Source: JBBQRS01 sp038214535
GTDB taxonomy: Bacteria > Chloroflexota > Anaerolineae > CG2-30-64-16
Assembly: GCA_038214535.1 (NCBI GenBank)
Contig: JBBQRS010000042.1
Span: 1-38,141 of the forward strand
Direction of reading: 5' to 3'
DNA: 38,141 nt
Of this stretch, positions 7,927 to 15,311 are shown in pieces. Numbering within the stretch: the first letter of the stretch is position 1; each line of letters begins with the position of its first letter. A program made the translations under genes and the position numbers. The notes below the pieces were generated by a model, which saw only the letters and a program-made list of their open reading frames with translations, was not told the DNA's origin and searched no databases.

Positions 7927-9036
7927 ATGTTGAACGCCGACCCCGCGCTTGTAGCCGGCGCCCTGTTGGATTGGATCAGCCAAAAACGGCGTGACTTTCC
8001 CTGGCGCCGGCGTCGAGATCCTTATGCCGTGTGGGTCTCTGAAGTCATGCTACAGCAGACTCAGGCCGCAACCGTTGCGCCCTACTTTGAACGCTGGATG
8101 CAACGCTTTCCCGATATTCATACGCTCGCAGCCGTCCCGCTTGAGGACGTGCTCAAGGCCTGGGAAGGGCTGGGCTATTACGCTCGGGCGCGCAACCTTC
8201 ATCGGGCCGCGCGCGCCATCATCGCGCAGTACGCGGGGCAAATCCCGGCCAACCCCGATGCGTTGTTGACCGTGCCCGGCATCGGCAGATACACCGCCGG
8301 CGCCATCCTCAGCCTGGCGTTCGGCCAACCGGTTCCCGTGCTCGATGGCAACGTGCGGCGGGTGCTGTGTCGGGTGGACAATATCACCACAGACCCACGG
8401 CGAACGCCCACCGAGCAGGCGCTCTGGGAGCGGGCGCGGTCTCTCGTAGAGTCTGCCCCGGAAGGTTTCTATGGCGACCTGAACGAAGCCCTGATGGAGC
8501 TGGGCGCGGTCGTATGCACCCCCAGACGCCCCGACTGTCCGCGCTGCCCGCTGAACCAACTGTGCCTGGCGCACGCGCTTGGCGTTGAGGAAGCGCGGCC
8601 CGTCCGCAGCCCGAAGCCGCGTATCCCGGAACATAGGGCCGTCGCCGGCGTGATCGTTCGCCCCGAAGATGGTCGCTGCTTGCTGGTGCGCCGCCCCTAC
8701 GATGGCCTGCTGGGCGGGTTATGGGGCTTCCCCAGCACCTTGCTCTCATCGGACGGCGGCGCACACGCCAAACAGCTTGCACGGGCGCTGACGGAACAGT
8801 TAGCGATTGGCACGGATATCGGGGACGCGGTTGCAGCGGTCAAACACGCCTACACGCATTTTCGAGTCACGCTCGAAGCCTTGTCGTGTAGCATCGTGCG
8901 TGGCGAACCGCAGACCGGATATTACCCCGAAGTGGCATGGAGCAACGCCGCGGAAATAGAAACGCTTCCGCTTGCCGAGATTGACAGGAAGATCATCGCC
9001 CAGATCTCTCAAAACCCGCTCGAGGTAATCAGATGA
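7927..9036 (+). CDS. mutY: A/G-specific adenine DNA glycosylase
   Basis: This base-excision repair enzyme removes adenine mispaired with 8-oxoguanine. The 369-residue protein has the catalytic Glu39 (SEVMLQQTQ), a helix-hairpin-helix (VPGIGRYTAGAI, residues 116-127) and the catalytic Asp140 (VLDGNV). Cys197, Cys204, Cys207 and Cys213 form a [4Fe-4S] cluster with the C-x6-C-x2-C-x5-C spacing. The C-terminal NUDIX-like 8-oxoG recognition domain spans about residues 233-350, with GLLGGLWGFPS and KHAYTHFRV. The stop codon overlaps the ribokinase start (ATGA). Confidence 0.95.
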   Translation: MLNADPALVAGALLDWISQKRRDFPWRRRRDPYAVWVSEVMLQQTQAATVAPYFERWMQRFPDIHTLAAVPLEDVLKAWEGLGYYARARNLHRAARAIIAQYAGQIPANPDALLTVPGIGRYTAGAILSLAFGQPVPVLDGNVRRVLCRVDNITTDPRRTPTEQALWERARSLVESAPEGFYGDLNEALMELGAVVCTPRRPDCPRCPLNQLCLAHALGVEEARPVRSPKPRIPEHRAVAGVIVRPEDGRCLLVRRPYDGLLGGLWGFPSTLLSSDGGAHAKQLARALTEQLAIGTDIGDAVAAVKHAYTHFRVTLEALSCSIVRGEPQTGYYPEVAWSNAAEIETLPLAEIDRKIIAQISQNPLEVIR

Positions 9037-9959
9037 CGGCCCACATCGTAGTCATCGGCAGCCTGAACATGGACCTCGTGGTCCAATCTCCCCGCCATCC
9101 TAACCCCGGCGAAACACTGATTGGGACTTCATTTCACACCCTGCCCGGCGGCAAGGGCGCGAATCAAGCGGTCGCGGCCGCGCGCATAGGCGCAGCCGTC
9201 ACGATGATCGGTTGTGTCGGGCTGGATTCGTTTGGCGACCAGTTGATCGAAACCCTACACGCGGCGTCGGTAGACACCACGTGCATCCAGCGCGTCGCGG
9301 AATCAACCGGCGTAGCTCTCATCACGGTGAGCGAGGCCGGCGCAAATACCATCGTGGTCGTGCCCGGCGCCAATGCCACCGTGTCACCGGCGCAAGTCCG
9401 CGCACACGAAGACATCATCCGGCGCGCCGATGCCGTGCTGCTTCAACTCGAAATACCGCTGCCTGCGGTCAAAGCAGCGGCGGAATTGGCCCACGCGCAC
9501 GGCGTCCCGGTCATCCTCAACCCCGCGCCCGCGCAGCCGCTGGGTCGCGACGTGTTGCAGCATGTTTCGTATCTGATCCCCAACGAGCACGAAGCGGCGC
9601 TGTTGACGGGCGCAACCGGCATTTCTGGAGATATGGGTGAAGCCGCCAGGGCCTTGCAGGCGGCAGGTGTGGATTCCGTGGTCGTCACGTTGGGGGAAAA
9701 CGGCGCGCTCCTGGTTGACGGCTCAACAACCCACACAACCCCCGCGTTCCCAGTGGACGCAGTAGATTCCACAGCGGCGGGAGATGCTTTCGTCGGCGCG
9801 TTCGCCGTGGCGCTGAGCGAAGGCCGCCCGCCCGCCGATGCCGTCGTGTGGGGGTGCGCGGCGGGAGCATGGGCCTGCACCGTGCTGGGAGCGCAACGGT
9901 CGCTGCCGGAGCGCCAACGCGTCGCCAAGCTTGTCGCGGGCCGCACAGAGACGAACTAG
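9033..9959 (+). CDS. rbsK: Ribokinase (PfkB family)
   Basis: This cytosolic sugar kinase probably phosphorylates ribose to ribose 5-phosphate. The 308-residue protein begins with the substrate-binding IGSLNMDLV, followed by GGKGANQA (residues 39-46, PfkB signature 1). It ends with DSTAAGDAFVGAF, with catalytic Asp251 (signature 2). N-x-x-E is seen as NEHEA. The start ATG overlaps the mutY stop by 4 bases, implying translational coupling. No ribose transporter is present here. deoC, another pentose enzyme, lies 6.5 kb away and is not linked by operon. Confidence 0.9.
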   Translation: MTAHIVVIGSLNMDLVVQSPRHPNPGETLIGTSFHTLPGGKGANQAVAAARIGAAVTMIGCVGLDSFGDQLIETLHAASVDTTCIQRVAESTGVALITVSEAGANTIVVVPGANATVSPAQVRAHEDIIRRADAVLLQLEIPLPAVKAAAELAHAHGVPVILNPAPAQPLGRDVLQHVSYLIPNEHEAALLTGATGISGDMGEAARALQAAGVDSVVVTLGENGALLVDGSTTHTTPAFPVDAVDSTAAGDAFVGAFAVALSEGRPPADAVVWGCAAGAWACTVLGAQRSLPERQRVAKLVAGRTETN

Positions 9960-9962
9960 ACG

Positions 9963-10703
9963 CTACGAGGGCTGCACCGATCCGTTATCTCCCGACTTCG
10001 CCGCAACCTCTTTCACAACATCCGGTTGAGTCGTGGTAGCCACACCCCGCGCGGCCTGGCGCTGCCGAAGAGCCGATCGCGTTTGCGCGAAGGCCTTCTT
10101 CACCGGCGCGGTGCGCGCGGCAAACAACAGCAGAATGACCGCCCCATAGGCAAGGGGCACCCGAATATCGGACTTGACCAGCCAGACGTAATGCACCACG
10201 ACGAGGAGCGCCGCCGGATAAACGAGGCGGTGCAGCTTCCGCCAGCGCTTGCCCAGCCGACGCATCCAGCCATGCGTGGACGTGATTGCGAGCGGGATCA
10301 GCAACACAAAAGCCGCGAACCCTACCAGCGCAAACCGCTTCTCGAAGATCGCCTCGCGCAAAAGACCGGGGTCTAATCCGTAGTCCAGCACCGTAAACGT
10401 CAGAAAATGCAGGGCCGCGTACATAAACGCGTAAACGCCCAGCGGGCGTCGCCACCGCAGCGCCATTCGCACGCCCAGCAGAGAACTGGCGGGCGTGCAG
10501 GCCAGCGAAAGGACCAGGAGGGTCAGCGCCGTCTTGCCTGTCCGCGCCGTAATGTCCTGGATGGGGTTGACGGTCAAGTTCCTGTTCACCCCATCCAGGA
10601 TCATCAGCGCCAACGGCAATAGCGCAGCCACGTGGACGGCAACTTGCAGCGCGTCCGCCATCCGCGGGTTACGAAGCGTCCACCTCCCGGTCCGCGCCTG
10701 CAT
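9963..10703 (-). CDS. msrQ: Heme-binding membrane subunit MsrQ
   Basis: MsrQ is the cytochrome b-type membrane partner that passes electrons to periplasmic MsrP for repair of oxidised methionines in envelope proteins. The 246-residue protein has about six hydrophobic helices. Heme-ligand histidines lie in YAALHFLTF, WRKLHRLVYP and VVHYVWLV, and RRPLGVYAFMYA matches the YedZ/MsrQ family. A basic, disordered C-terminal tail of about 40 residues is extra. The ATG overlaps the msrP stop by one base (TAATG), so the pair is translationally coupled. It converges with rbsK with only 3 bases between stops and no clear terminator. Confidence 0.92.
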   Translation of the reverse strand: MQARTGRWTLRNPRMADALQVAVHVAALLPLALMILDGVNRNLTVNPIQDITARTGKTALTLLVLSLACTPASSLLGVRMALRWRRPLGVYAFMYAALHFLTFTVLDYGLDPGLLREAIFEKRFALVGFAAFVLLIPLAITSTHGWMRRLGKRWRKLHRLVYPAALLVVVHYVWLVKSDIRVPLAYGAVILLLFAARTAPVKKAFAQTRSALRQRQAARGVATTTQPDVVKEVAAKSGDNGSVQPS

Positions 10704-11698
10704 TAGTAGTTTGCCCGCAAATCCATGCCGTCATACAGCGCGGCCACTTCTTCCGCATAGCCGTTGAACGGCAACGTCGGCCTCCGTCCCAACTCGCCGA
10801 TGCGGCGTTCGCTCGCCTGTGACCAGCGCGGATGCGAGACTTCCGGGTTGACGTTCGCGTAGAAGCCGTATTCGTTCGGCGCGGCGCTCATCCACAGCGA
10901 CCTCGGCTCTTCCTCCACAAGATCTATCTTCACAATGGACTTGATGCTCTTGAAGCCATACTTCCAGGGCACGACCAACCGGAGGGGTGCGCCGCTCTGG
11001 GGCAGCAGGTCTTTGCCATACAGTCCAGTAGAGAAGATCGTCAGGGGGTGCATCGCCTCATCGAGACGCAATCCTTCGACGTAGGGCCACTCATACCACT
11101 TCGAGCGTTGCCCCGGCATCTGAGTCGGGTCCAACAGGGTCTCGAAGCGGATGTACTTGGCGTTGGACTGAGGTTCAACCACTTGCAGCAAGCCTGCCAG
11201 CGAGAAGCCCAGCCACGGAATCACCATAGACCAGGCCTCCACGCACCGCAAACGGTAGATACGTTCCTCCGGTGGGAAGCTCTTCACCAGGTCATCCACG
11301 CTGAAAGTCTGCGGTTTGCCAACCAGACCCCCCACCGTCAGGGTCCACGGCTCCGTCACGAAATCTTTTGACAGCGGCGCGACGGCTTCCTTGTCCATCG
11401 AGAATTCGTAGAAGTTATTGTAATTGGTCACCGATTCGAACGGGGTCAACGGATCGCCCAGTTCATCGGTTTCTTGCGCCGCCGTTGGCGCGACAGTCGG
11501 GTCGACGGCAACTTCCACAGCGTTGGCCGCAGGAGCGCCGGCGGAGGATGCGTCTTCAGCAGTTTGCGTCGTTTGTGCCGGCACGCACGCGCTCAGGGCG
11601 AAAGCGCCCACGGCCAGCGCGCCGATCCCCTTCATGAACTGTTTCCGGTTTAGATAGATGTGCTCCGGGGTAATTTCCGATGATTTGATCTTTTCCAT
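10703..11698 (-). CDS. msrP: Methionine sulfoxide reductase catalytic subunit MsrP
   Basis: This molybdopterin enzyme reduces methionine sulfoxide in exported proteins. The 331-residue precursor starts with a Tat-like signal, NRKQFMKGIG, where Arg18-Lys19 replaces the usual twin Arg. A lipobox LSAC with Cys38 follows, so the mature enzyme may be a lipoprotein on the outer face of the membrane. A low-complexity Ala/Thr linker spans about residues 39-80. The molybdenum-ligand Cys152 is in RLRCVEAWSM, followed by the family segments VPWKYGFKSIKSI and WSQASERRIGE. The AGGTGA ribosome binding site lies just before ATG 11698. Confidence 0.93.
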   Translation of the reverse strand: MEKIKSSEITPEHIYLNRKQFMKGIGALAVGAFALSACVPAQTTQTAEDASSAGAPAANAVEVAVDPTVAPTAAQETDELGDPLTPFESVTNYNNFYEFSMDKEAVAPLSKDFVTEPWTLTVGGLVGKPQTFSVDDLVKSFPPEERIYRLRCVEAWSMVIPWLGFSLAGLLQVVEPQSNAKYIRFETLLDPTQMPGQRSKWYEWPYVEGLRLDEAMHPLTIFSTGLYGKDLLPQSGAPLRLVVPWKYGFKSIKSIVKIDLVEEEPRSLWMSAAPNEYGFYANVNPEVSHPRWSQASERRIGELGRRPTLPFNGYAEEVAALYDGMDLRANY

Positions 11699-11716
11699 TT
11701 TTCACCTGTTTAACGT

Positions 11717-11728
11717 GACCGGCCGGTC
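11717..11728. repeat. 12-bp perfect palindrome upstream of msrP
   Basis: GACCGGCCGGTC reads the same on both strands and lies 19 bp upstream of the msrP start. Its position suits an operator or the 5' untranslated leader, but no regulator is known. The rest of the 169-base gap (11699-11867) has a short hairpin (AAGCATT/AATGCTT, 11799-11816, followed on the + strand by T's). I see no promoter there that I would defend. Confidence 0.3.
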
Positions 11729-11867
11729 GTTTTGTAGCTTAAGATTACGTCAAGATGCCGGTTTCTTATGTAGGCGAGGTCACGCATCGCGGGCGCGTAA
11801 GCATTCGGTAATGCTTTTTGGCGCATTTCCGCGGTCAGAGCGTGATTCGGGCAGGTAAGGCAAAAAC

Positions 11868-12911
11868 TCAGGAGAAGCGGGCGGCCAACATATCCAGCAA
11901 TTCGCCCAACGCAGCGAGGTAAGCCGCATCGGATTGCGGCGCGACACCGGCCAGAGCTTCCCGCGCTTCGGCCGTCGTCTTGTCCACCTCCGCCTCGACA
12001 TAGGCCCGCGCGCCTGCCTGATCGAGCAGGCTGAGGACAACAGGTACATCCGTCGCCTGGAAGAGGTCGCCGGCATACAGACGCGTCAATTGGGGGCCAA
12101 CGTTCGCGTCCGCCATCGCATACAACACGGGCAGTGACTTCTTCTTGCTGAGGATGTCGCTGGCGGCAGACTTGCCGGTCAAGGCTTCATCGCCCCAAAT
12201 CCCCAGGATGTCATCGCGCAATTGAAACGCGCGGCCCAACGCTGCGCCAAACTGGCGATACTCCGCGACGACTTCGGGGGGCGCAGACGCGACGACCGCC
12301 CCGATCTCTGTGGTGGCCGCAAGGAGCGCGCCGGTTTTCCCTGCGATCATCGCGAAATATTCAGGGACGGAGACATGATCCAGGCCCTCGAAGGACATGT
12401 CCATGTATTGCCCCTCAGTCAGGGCGACGCACGTTTGATTGAAAATGCGCAACGCGGCGAGGACCTGGTCTGCGCGCATGTCGTTGCGCTCCAGCCCGAA
12501 GAAAGCGGTATGCGCCAGGCTGAACATGCCGTCGCCTGCATTGCAAGCCAACGGCAATCCAAACAGCTTCCAAACCGTAGGCCGATGCCGCCGCGTTGCG
12601 CTGTCGTCCTCGATATCGTCGTGAATCAGTGAGAAGTTGTGCAGCAGTTCAAGCCCCGCCGCCGCGGGCGTCGCGCTTTCGGGCGAGCCGCCGGCCGCGC
12701 CGCACGCCAGCAAACAAAGCAATGGACGGATGCGTTTACCCGTCGGCACTGAGATCGGCGCCAGATTCTCGTCGAGCCATCCCATGTGATACTGCATCAT
12801 GCCGTAATGCGCGGCTACGGCAAGGTCCGGGCCGGTTAACACGGAGCGCATCTCGGCCTCGATAAGCGGCAAAAACCGTCCATAAGCTTCTGATAATTGC
12901 ACGTTCAGCAC
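11868..12911 (-). CDS. Polyprenyl (geranylgeranyl-type) diphosphate synthase
   Basis: This trans-prenyltransferase elongates IPP onto allylic diphosphates. It has 347 residues. The first aspartate motif is HDDIEDD (Asp98, Asp99, Asp102) followed by RRHRPT. The second is LRDDILGIWGD (Asp233, Asp234), a form common in actinobacterial and Chloroflexota IdsA-like synthases. Residues before the first motif are small (Leu, Ser), which allows long products, but chain length cannot be fixed. It follows fni with a 7-base overlap, so isomerase and synthase are made together. Confidence 0.9.
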   Translation of the reverse strand: MLNVQLSEAYGRFLPLIEAEMRSVLTGPDLAVAAHYGMMQYHMGWLDENLAPISVPTGKRIRPLLCLLACGAAGGSPESATPAAAGLELLHNFSLIHDDIEDDSATRRHRPTVWKLFGLPLACNAGDGMFSLAHTAFFGLERNDMRADQVLAALRIFNQTCVALTEGQYMDMSFEGLDHVSVPEYFAMIAGKTGALLAATTEIGAVVASAPPEVVAEYRQFGAALGRAFQLRDDILGIWGDEALTGKSAASDILSKKKSLPVLYAMADANVGPQLTRLYAGDLFQATDVPVVLSLLDQAGARAYVEAEVDKTTAEAREALAGVAPQSDAAYLAALGELLDMLAARFS

Positions 12912-13936
12912 TCCGTCTCACATCGAATCCGCCCCGGATCACGGAGCGCCTTCACAGTTCCCGCGCCTGAAACGAACATCGCCACACGCAGTTCCGAGGC
13001 AAGCTGGTCTATGGTATGAATGACTTCATCGGCAGAAGCCGCAGCAGCCTTCAAGAACGGCGACGCAAGCCCGGCGACGCTGGCGCCCAGCGCCAGTGCC
13101 TTTGCCGCCTCGATGCCGGTGCGCATTCCACCGCTGGCAATCAATGGGAGATCAGGCGCGGCGCACCGGCACATTTGCAGCGATTCCGCCGTGGGAATGC
13201 CCCAGTCGGCAAAGCTTTTTGCCAGGCGGCGCAGCGTTTCATCCTGAGCACGATGATATTCCACCTCGCTCCACGACGTTCCACCCGAACCGGCTACGTC
13301 AATCGCCGCGACGCCCGCTTCAACCAGAAGCCGCGCCGCATCTCCGCTGATGCCCCAGCCCACTTCCTTGACCACCACCGGCACACCGACGTCCCGGCAG
13401 ACGGTTTCGATCTTGCGCAAAATACCCGCCCAGTTCTGGTCGCCATCCGCCTGTAGCGCCTCTTGCAGCGGATTCAGGTGGAGGATCAAGGCGTCCGCCT
13501 CGATCATATCCACCGCGCGCCGACAGGTGTCCGTCGTATAGCCGTAATTGAGTTGGATTGCCCCCAGATTGGCAAACAACAAAATATCAGGCGCGACATC
13601 GCGCACCCGAAACGTGTGCGCCGTTTCAGCCTGCTCGATACCGGCGCGTTGCGACCCCAGCCCCATCGCGATGCCGCGCGCCTGGGCGGCCTGAGCGAGA
13701 TTCAGGTTAATCACCCGCGCCGCTTCCGCGCCGCCCGTCATCGAGGAAATAAGGAAAGGAAGTTTCAGGTGTTTGCCAAACAGCGTAACGGAGGGATCAA
13801 TGCGCCCAAGGTCCAATTCCGGGAGCGCCTGGTGCATCAAGCGATATCGTTCGAAACCATTGGTGAGGCCTGGGAACTGGACATCTTCTTCCAGGTTGAT
13901 GCGGATGTGATCGGCTTTACGGCGGTCGTGAACCAT
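12905..13936 (-). CDS. fni: Type 2 isopentenyl-diphosphate isomerase
   Basis: This FMN- and NADPH-dependent enzyme interconverts IPP and DMAPP. It shows RRKADHIRI at the N-terminus, MTGGAEAARVIN, GLGSQRAGIE, the FMN/substrate loops LNPLQEALQ and VVKEVGWGIS, DVAGSGGTSW, and ASGGMRTG. The frame is open to a GTG at 14038, but that codon lies upstream of the predicted transcription start (about 14022). ATG 14008 or ATG 13936 are the real options. I chose 13936 (343 residues) because RKxDHI normally lies within the first 12 residues. Neither has a good ribosome binding site. It overlaps the downstream prenyl synthase by 7 bases. Confidence 0.9.
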   Translation of the reverse strand: MVHDRRKADHIRINLEEDVQFPGLTNGFERYRLMHQALPELDLGRIDPSVTLFGKHLKLPFLISSMTGGAEAARVINLNLAQAAQARGIAMGLGSQRAGIEQAETAHTFRVRDVAPDILLFANLGAIQLNYGYTTDTCRRAVDMIEADALILHLNPLQEALQADGDQNWAGILRKIETVCRDVGVPVVVKEVGWGISGDAARLLVEAGVAAIDVAGSGGTSWSEVEYHRAQDETLRRLAKSFADWGIPTAESLQMCRCAAPDLPLIASGGMRTGIEAAKALALGASVAGLASPFLKAAAASADEVIHTIDQLASELRVAMFVSGAGTVKALRDPGRIRCETEC

Positions 13937-14028
13937 GCCCACTTTCCCATCGCAGAAATTGTGTGAAACCTGCCGCAACTCGGACGCCGTGCAGGTGTTT
14001 TGTGCCATATGAAGCAAAAACCTACGCC

Positions 14029-14057
14029 ATCTTACCACCCGCCCCCACGAGTGTCAA
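14029..14057 (-). promoter_or_regulatory. Putative promoter of fni-prenyl synthase
   Basis: On the minus strand TTGACA (14057-14052) and TAAGAT (14034-14029) are 17 bp apart. It lies back-to-back with the acpP promoter, 45 bp away. Confidence 0.6.
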
Positions 14058-14102
14058 AGACCATTGGGGCAGGCTGCCGCACGATACGCTCCGGCAAGTA
14101 AG

Positions 14103-14132
14103 TTGACAGCGCATCCATTCCGCTGCTAAAAT
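14103..14132 (+). promoter_or_regulatory. Putative promoter of acpP
   Basis: A perfect TTGACA (14103-14108) and TAAAAT (14127-14132) are 18 bp apart. This predicts a strong promoter with a leader of about 70 nt before acpP. Confidence 0.65.
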
Positions 14133-14210
14133 CCGGTCGCTGTTGCACACCGCGCAACCAACGCATCTCAAGAGACACGTGTATCTCAAACAACCTAAGG
14201 AGAATTCTTC

Positions 14211-14450
14211 ATGAGTGATGTAGTCTATGAAAAAGTTTCGGCCATTATTGTGGACAAGTTGAATGCTGATCCGTCCGAAATTGTGATGGAAGCGCGGTTC
14301 CGAGAAGACCTGAAAGCCGATTCTCTCGATCTCGTCGAGCTGATCATGGCCTTCGAGGAAGAATTCGGCGGCACAATCTCCGACGAAGATGCGCAGAAAA
14401 TCACGACCGTTGGCGAGGCGGTCACCTACCTCACGAAAGCGGGCGCATAG
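14211..14450 (+). CDS. acpP: Acyl carrier protein
   Basis: This 79-residue acidic four-helix protein carries acyl chains on 4'-phosphopantetheine during fatty-acid synthesis. The attachment Ser38 is in LKADSLDLVEL, the standard motif, and the rest (AFEEEFGGTISDEDA, ITTVGEAV) is typical AcpP. AAGGAG (14197-14202) lies eight bases before the ATG. It is not in a fab cluster, stands alone behind a strong promoter, and is followed by a 25-bp perfect hairpin. Confidence 0.96.
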   Translation: MSDVVYEKVSAIIVDKLNADPSEIVMEARFREDLKADSLDLVELIMAFEEEFGGTISDEDAQKITTVGEAVTYLTKAGA

Positions 14451-14473
14451 GTTCGCGCCTGCTTTCCGGGCTG

Positions 14474-14526
14474 ACGCTGAGACATGGGCAACAACAAATG
14501 GTTTGTTGTTGCCCATGTCTCAGCGT
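14474..14526 (+). terminator. 25-bp perfect hairpin after acpP
   Basis: The arms 14474-14498 and 14502-14526 are exact reverse complements with a 3-base loop. The RNA hairpin begins 23 nt after the acpP stop. There is no U-run after it (TTTGGCAAAAATG follows), so it may work as a 3' stabiliser or a partial terminator rather than a classic terminator. It reaches into the possible start region of the next gene: the ATG at 14515 is inside the right arm. Confidence 0.6.
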
Positions 14527-14535
14527 TTGGCAAAA

Positions 14536-15210
14536 ATGTCAGTAACTTCGTCCCTGAGCGTGAATCACGCGTCCGCCCTCCCCTCGAATCTATCTATCGT
14601 GATCCTTGCGGGCGGCGCCAGCCGTCGCATGGGGCGCGACAAAGCGTGGCTCGAGATAGACGGCGCGCCCCTCATTGAGCGCGTCATCCACCGTTTGCTG
14701 CCTATCGCTGCGGAGTTCGTGATTAGTACGAATAGCCCCGAGCGGTTCGCGCACCTGGCCCACGGGCTACCCATACCCCTCATCACCGTCTCAGATCGCT
14801 TCACGGACGCCGGTCCCCTCGCGGGGCTTCATGCAGGGTTGAGCGCCATTAAAACCGAATGGGCATTCGCCGTGGCGACAGACATGCCCTTTGTGAACCC
14901 GCACGTCATCCGCGAAATGCGGATGCTCGCCTCCGGCCATGACGCCGTCGTGCCTCGCCTCACCTCTGCGGGCAACGCAGGACCGGAGCCGGAACCGCTG
15001 CACGCGCTCTACCATGCCCGCTGTCTTCAACCCATCGAAGATCGCCTCATCGCGGGCGAACGACGGCTCGTCAGCTTTTTTCCCTACATCAACGTGATGT
15101 ACGCCGGGGACGATCTCATACGACCGTCGGATCCCCACTACCTCTCCTTCATGAATATCAATACCCCCGAAGAGTGGAACAAGGCCCTCGCCCTCCTGGC
15201 GAATCAATAA
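14536..15210 (+). CDS. mobA: Molybdenum cofactor guanylyltransferase-like protein (MobA)
   Basis: This nucleotidyltransferase probably transfers GMP to molybdopterin. The GT-A-like fold shows VILAGGASRRMGRDKAW (glycine-rich nucleotide loop plus catalytic Lys) and the Mg-binding Asp in ATDMPFVNP. ISTNSPERF and DRFTDAGPLAGLHAGL lie between them, as in MobA. Without other moco genes nearby, a related nucleotidyltransferase role cannot be excluded. Length is 224 residues from ATG 14536; ATG 14515 and an in-frame GTG at 14560 are alternatives, none with a good ribosome binding site. The MsrP cofactor is molybdopterin without GMP, so the two genes need not be linked. Confidence 0.82.
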   Translation: MSVTSSLSVNHASALPSNLSIVILAGGASRRMGRDKAWLEIDGAPLIERVIHRLLPIAAEFVISTNSPERFAHLAHGLPIPLITVSDRFTDAGPLAGLHAGLSAIKTEWAFAVATDMPFVNPHVIREMRMLASGHDAVVPRLTSAGNAGPEPEPLHALYHARCLQPIEDRLIAGERRLVSFFPYINVMYAGDDLIRPSDPHYLSFMNINTPEEWNKALALLANQ

Positions 15211-15218
15211 CCGGTTTT

Positions 15219-15234
15219 GTGCAAACCTTTGCGC
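15219..15234. promoter_or_regulatory. LacI-type operator site 1
   Basis: GTGCAAACCTTTGCGC has inverted GCAAA/TTTGC half-sites. It lies just upstream of the lacI -35 box and matches site 2 (reverse strand) at 14 of 16 positions. Confidence 0.6.
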
Positions 15235-15241
15235 GGCAAAT

Positions 15242-15270
15242 TTGACACGTCATGGCACCCGTGCTATACT
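15242..15270 (+). promoter_or_regulatory. Promoter of the LacI-family gene
   Basis: TTGACA (15242-15247) and TATACT (15265-15270) are exactly 17 bp apart. Operator-like sites flank it on both sides. Confidence 0.75.
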
Positions 15271-15280
15271 TTCCCTATGC

Positions 15281-15296
15281 GCGCAAACGATTGCAC
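15281..15296. promoter_or_regulatory. LacI-type operator site 2
   Basis: GCGCAAACGATTGCAC contains the near-palindrome GCAAACGATTGC with the central CG usual for LacI/PurR-family operators. It sits at the predicted transcription start, where bound repressor would block the promoter. The centre is 62 bp from the centre of site 1. Confidence 0.65.
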
Positions 15297-15311
15297 GACT
15301 GGTTCCCAAAC

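Noticed and set aside
13937..14038. GTG 14038 as the start of fni
   Set aside because: It lies upstream of the predicted minus-strand transcription start (about 14022), and the extension lacks family similarity.
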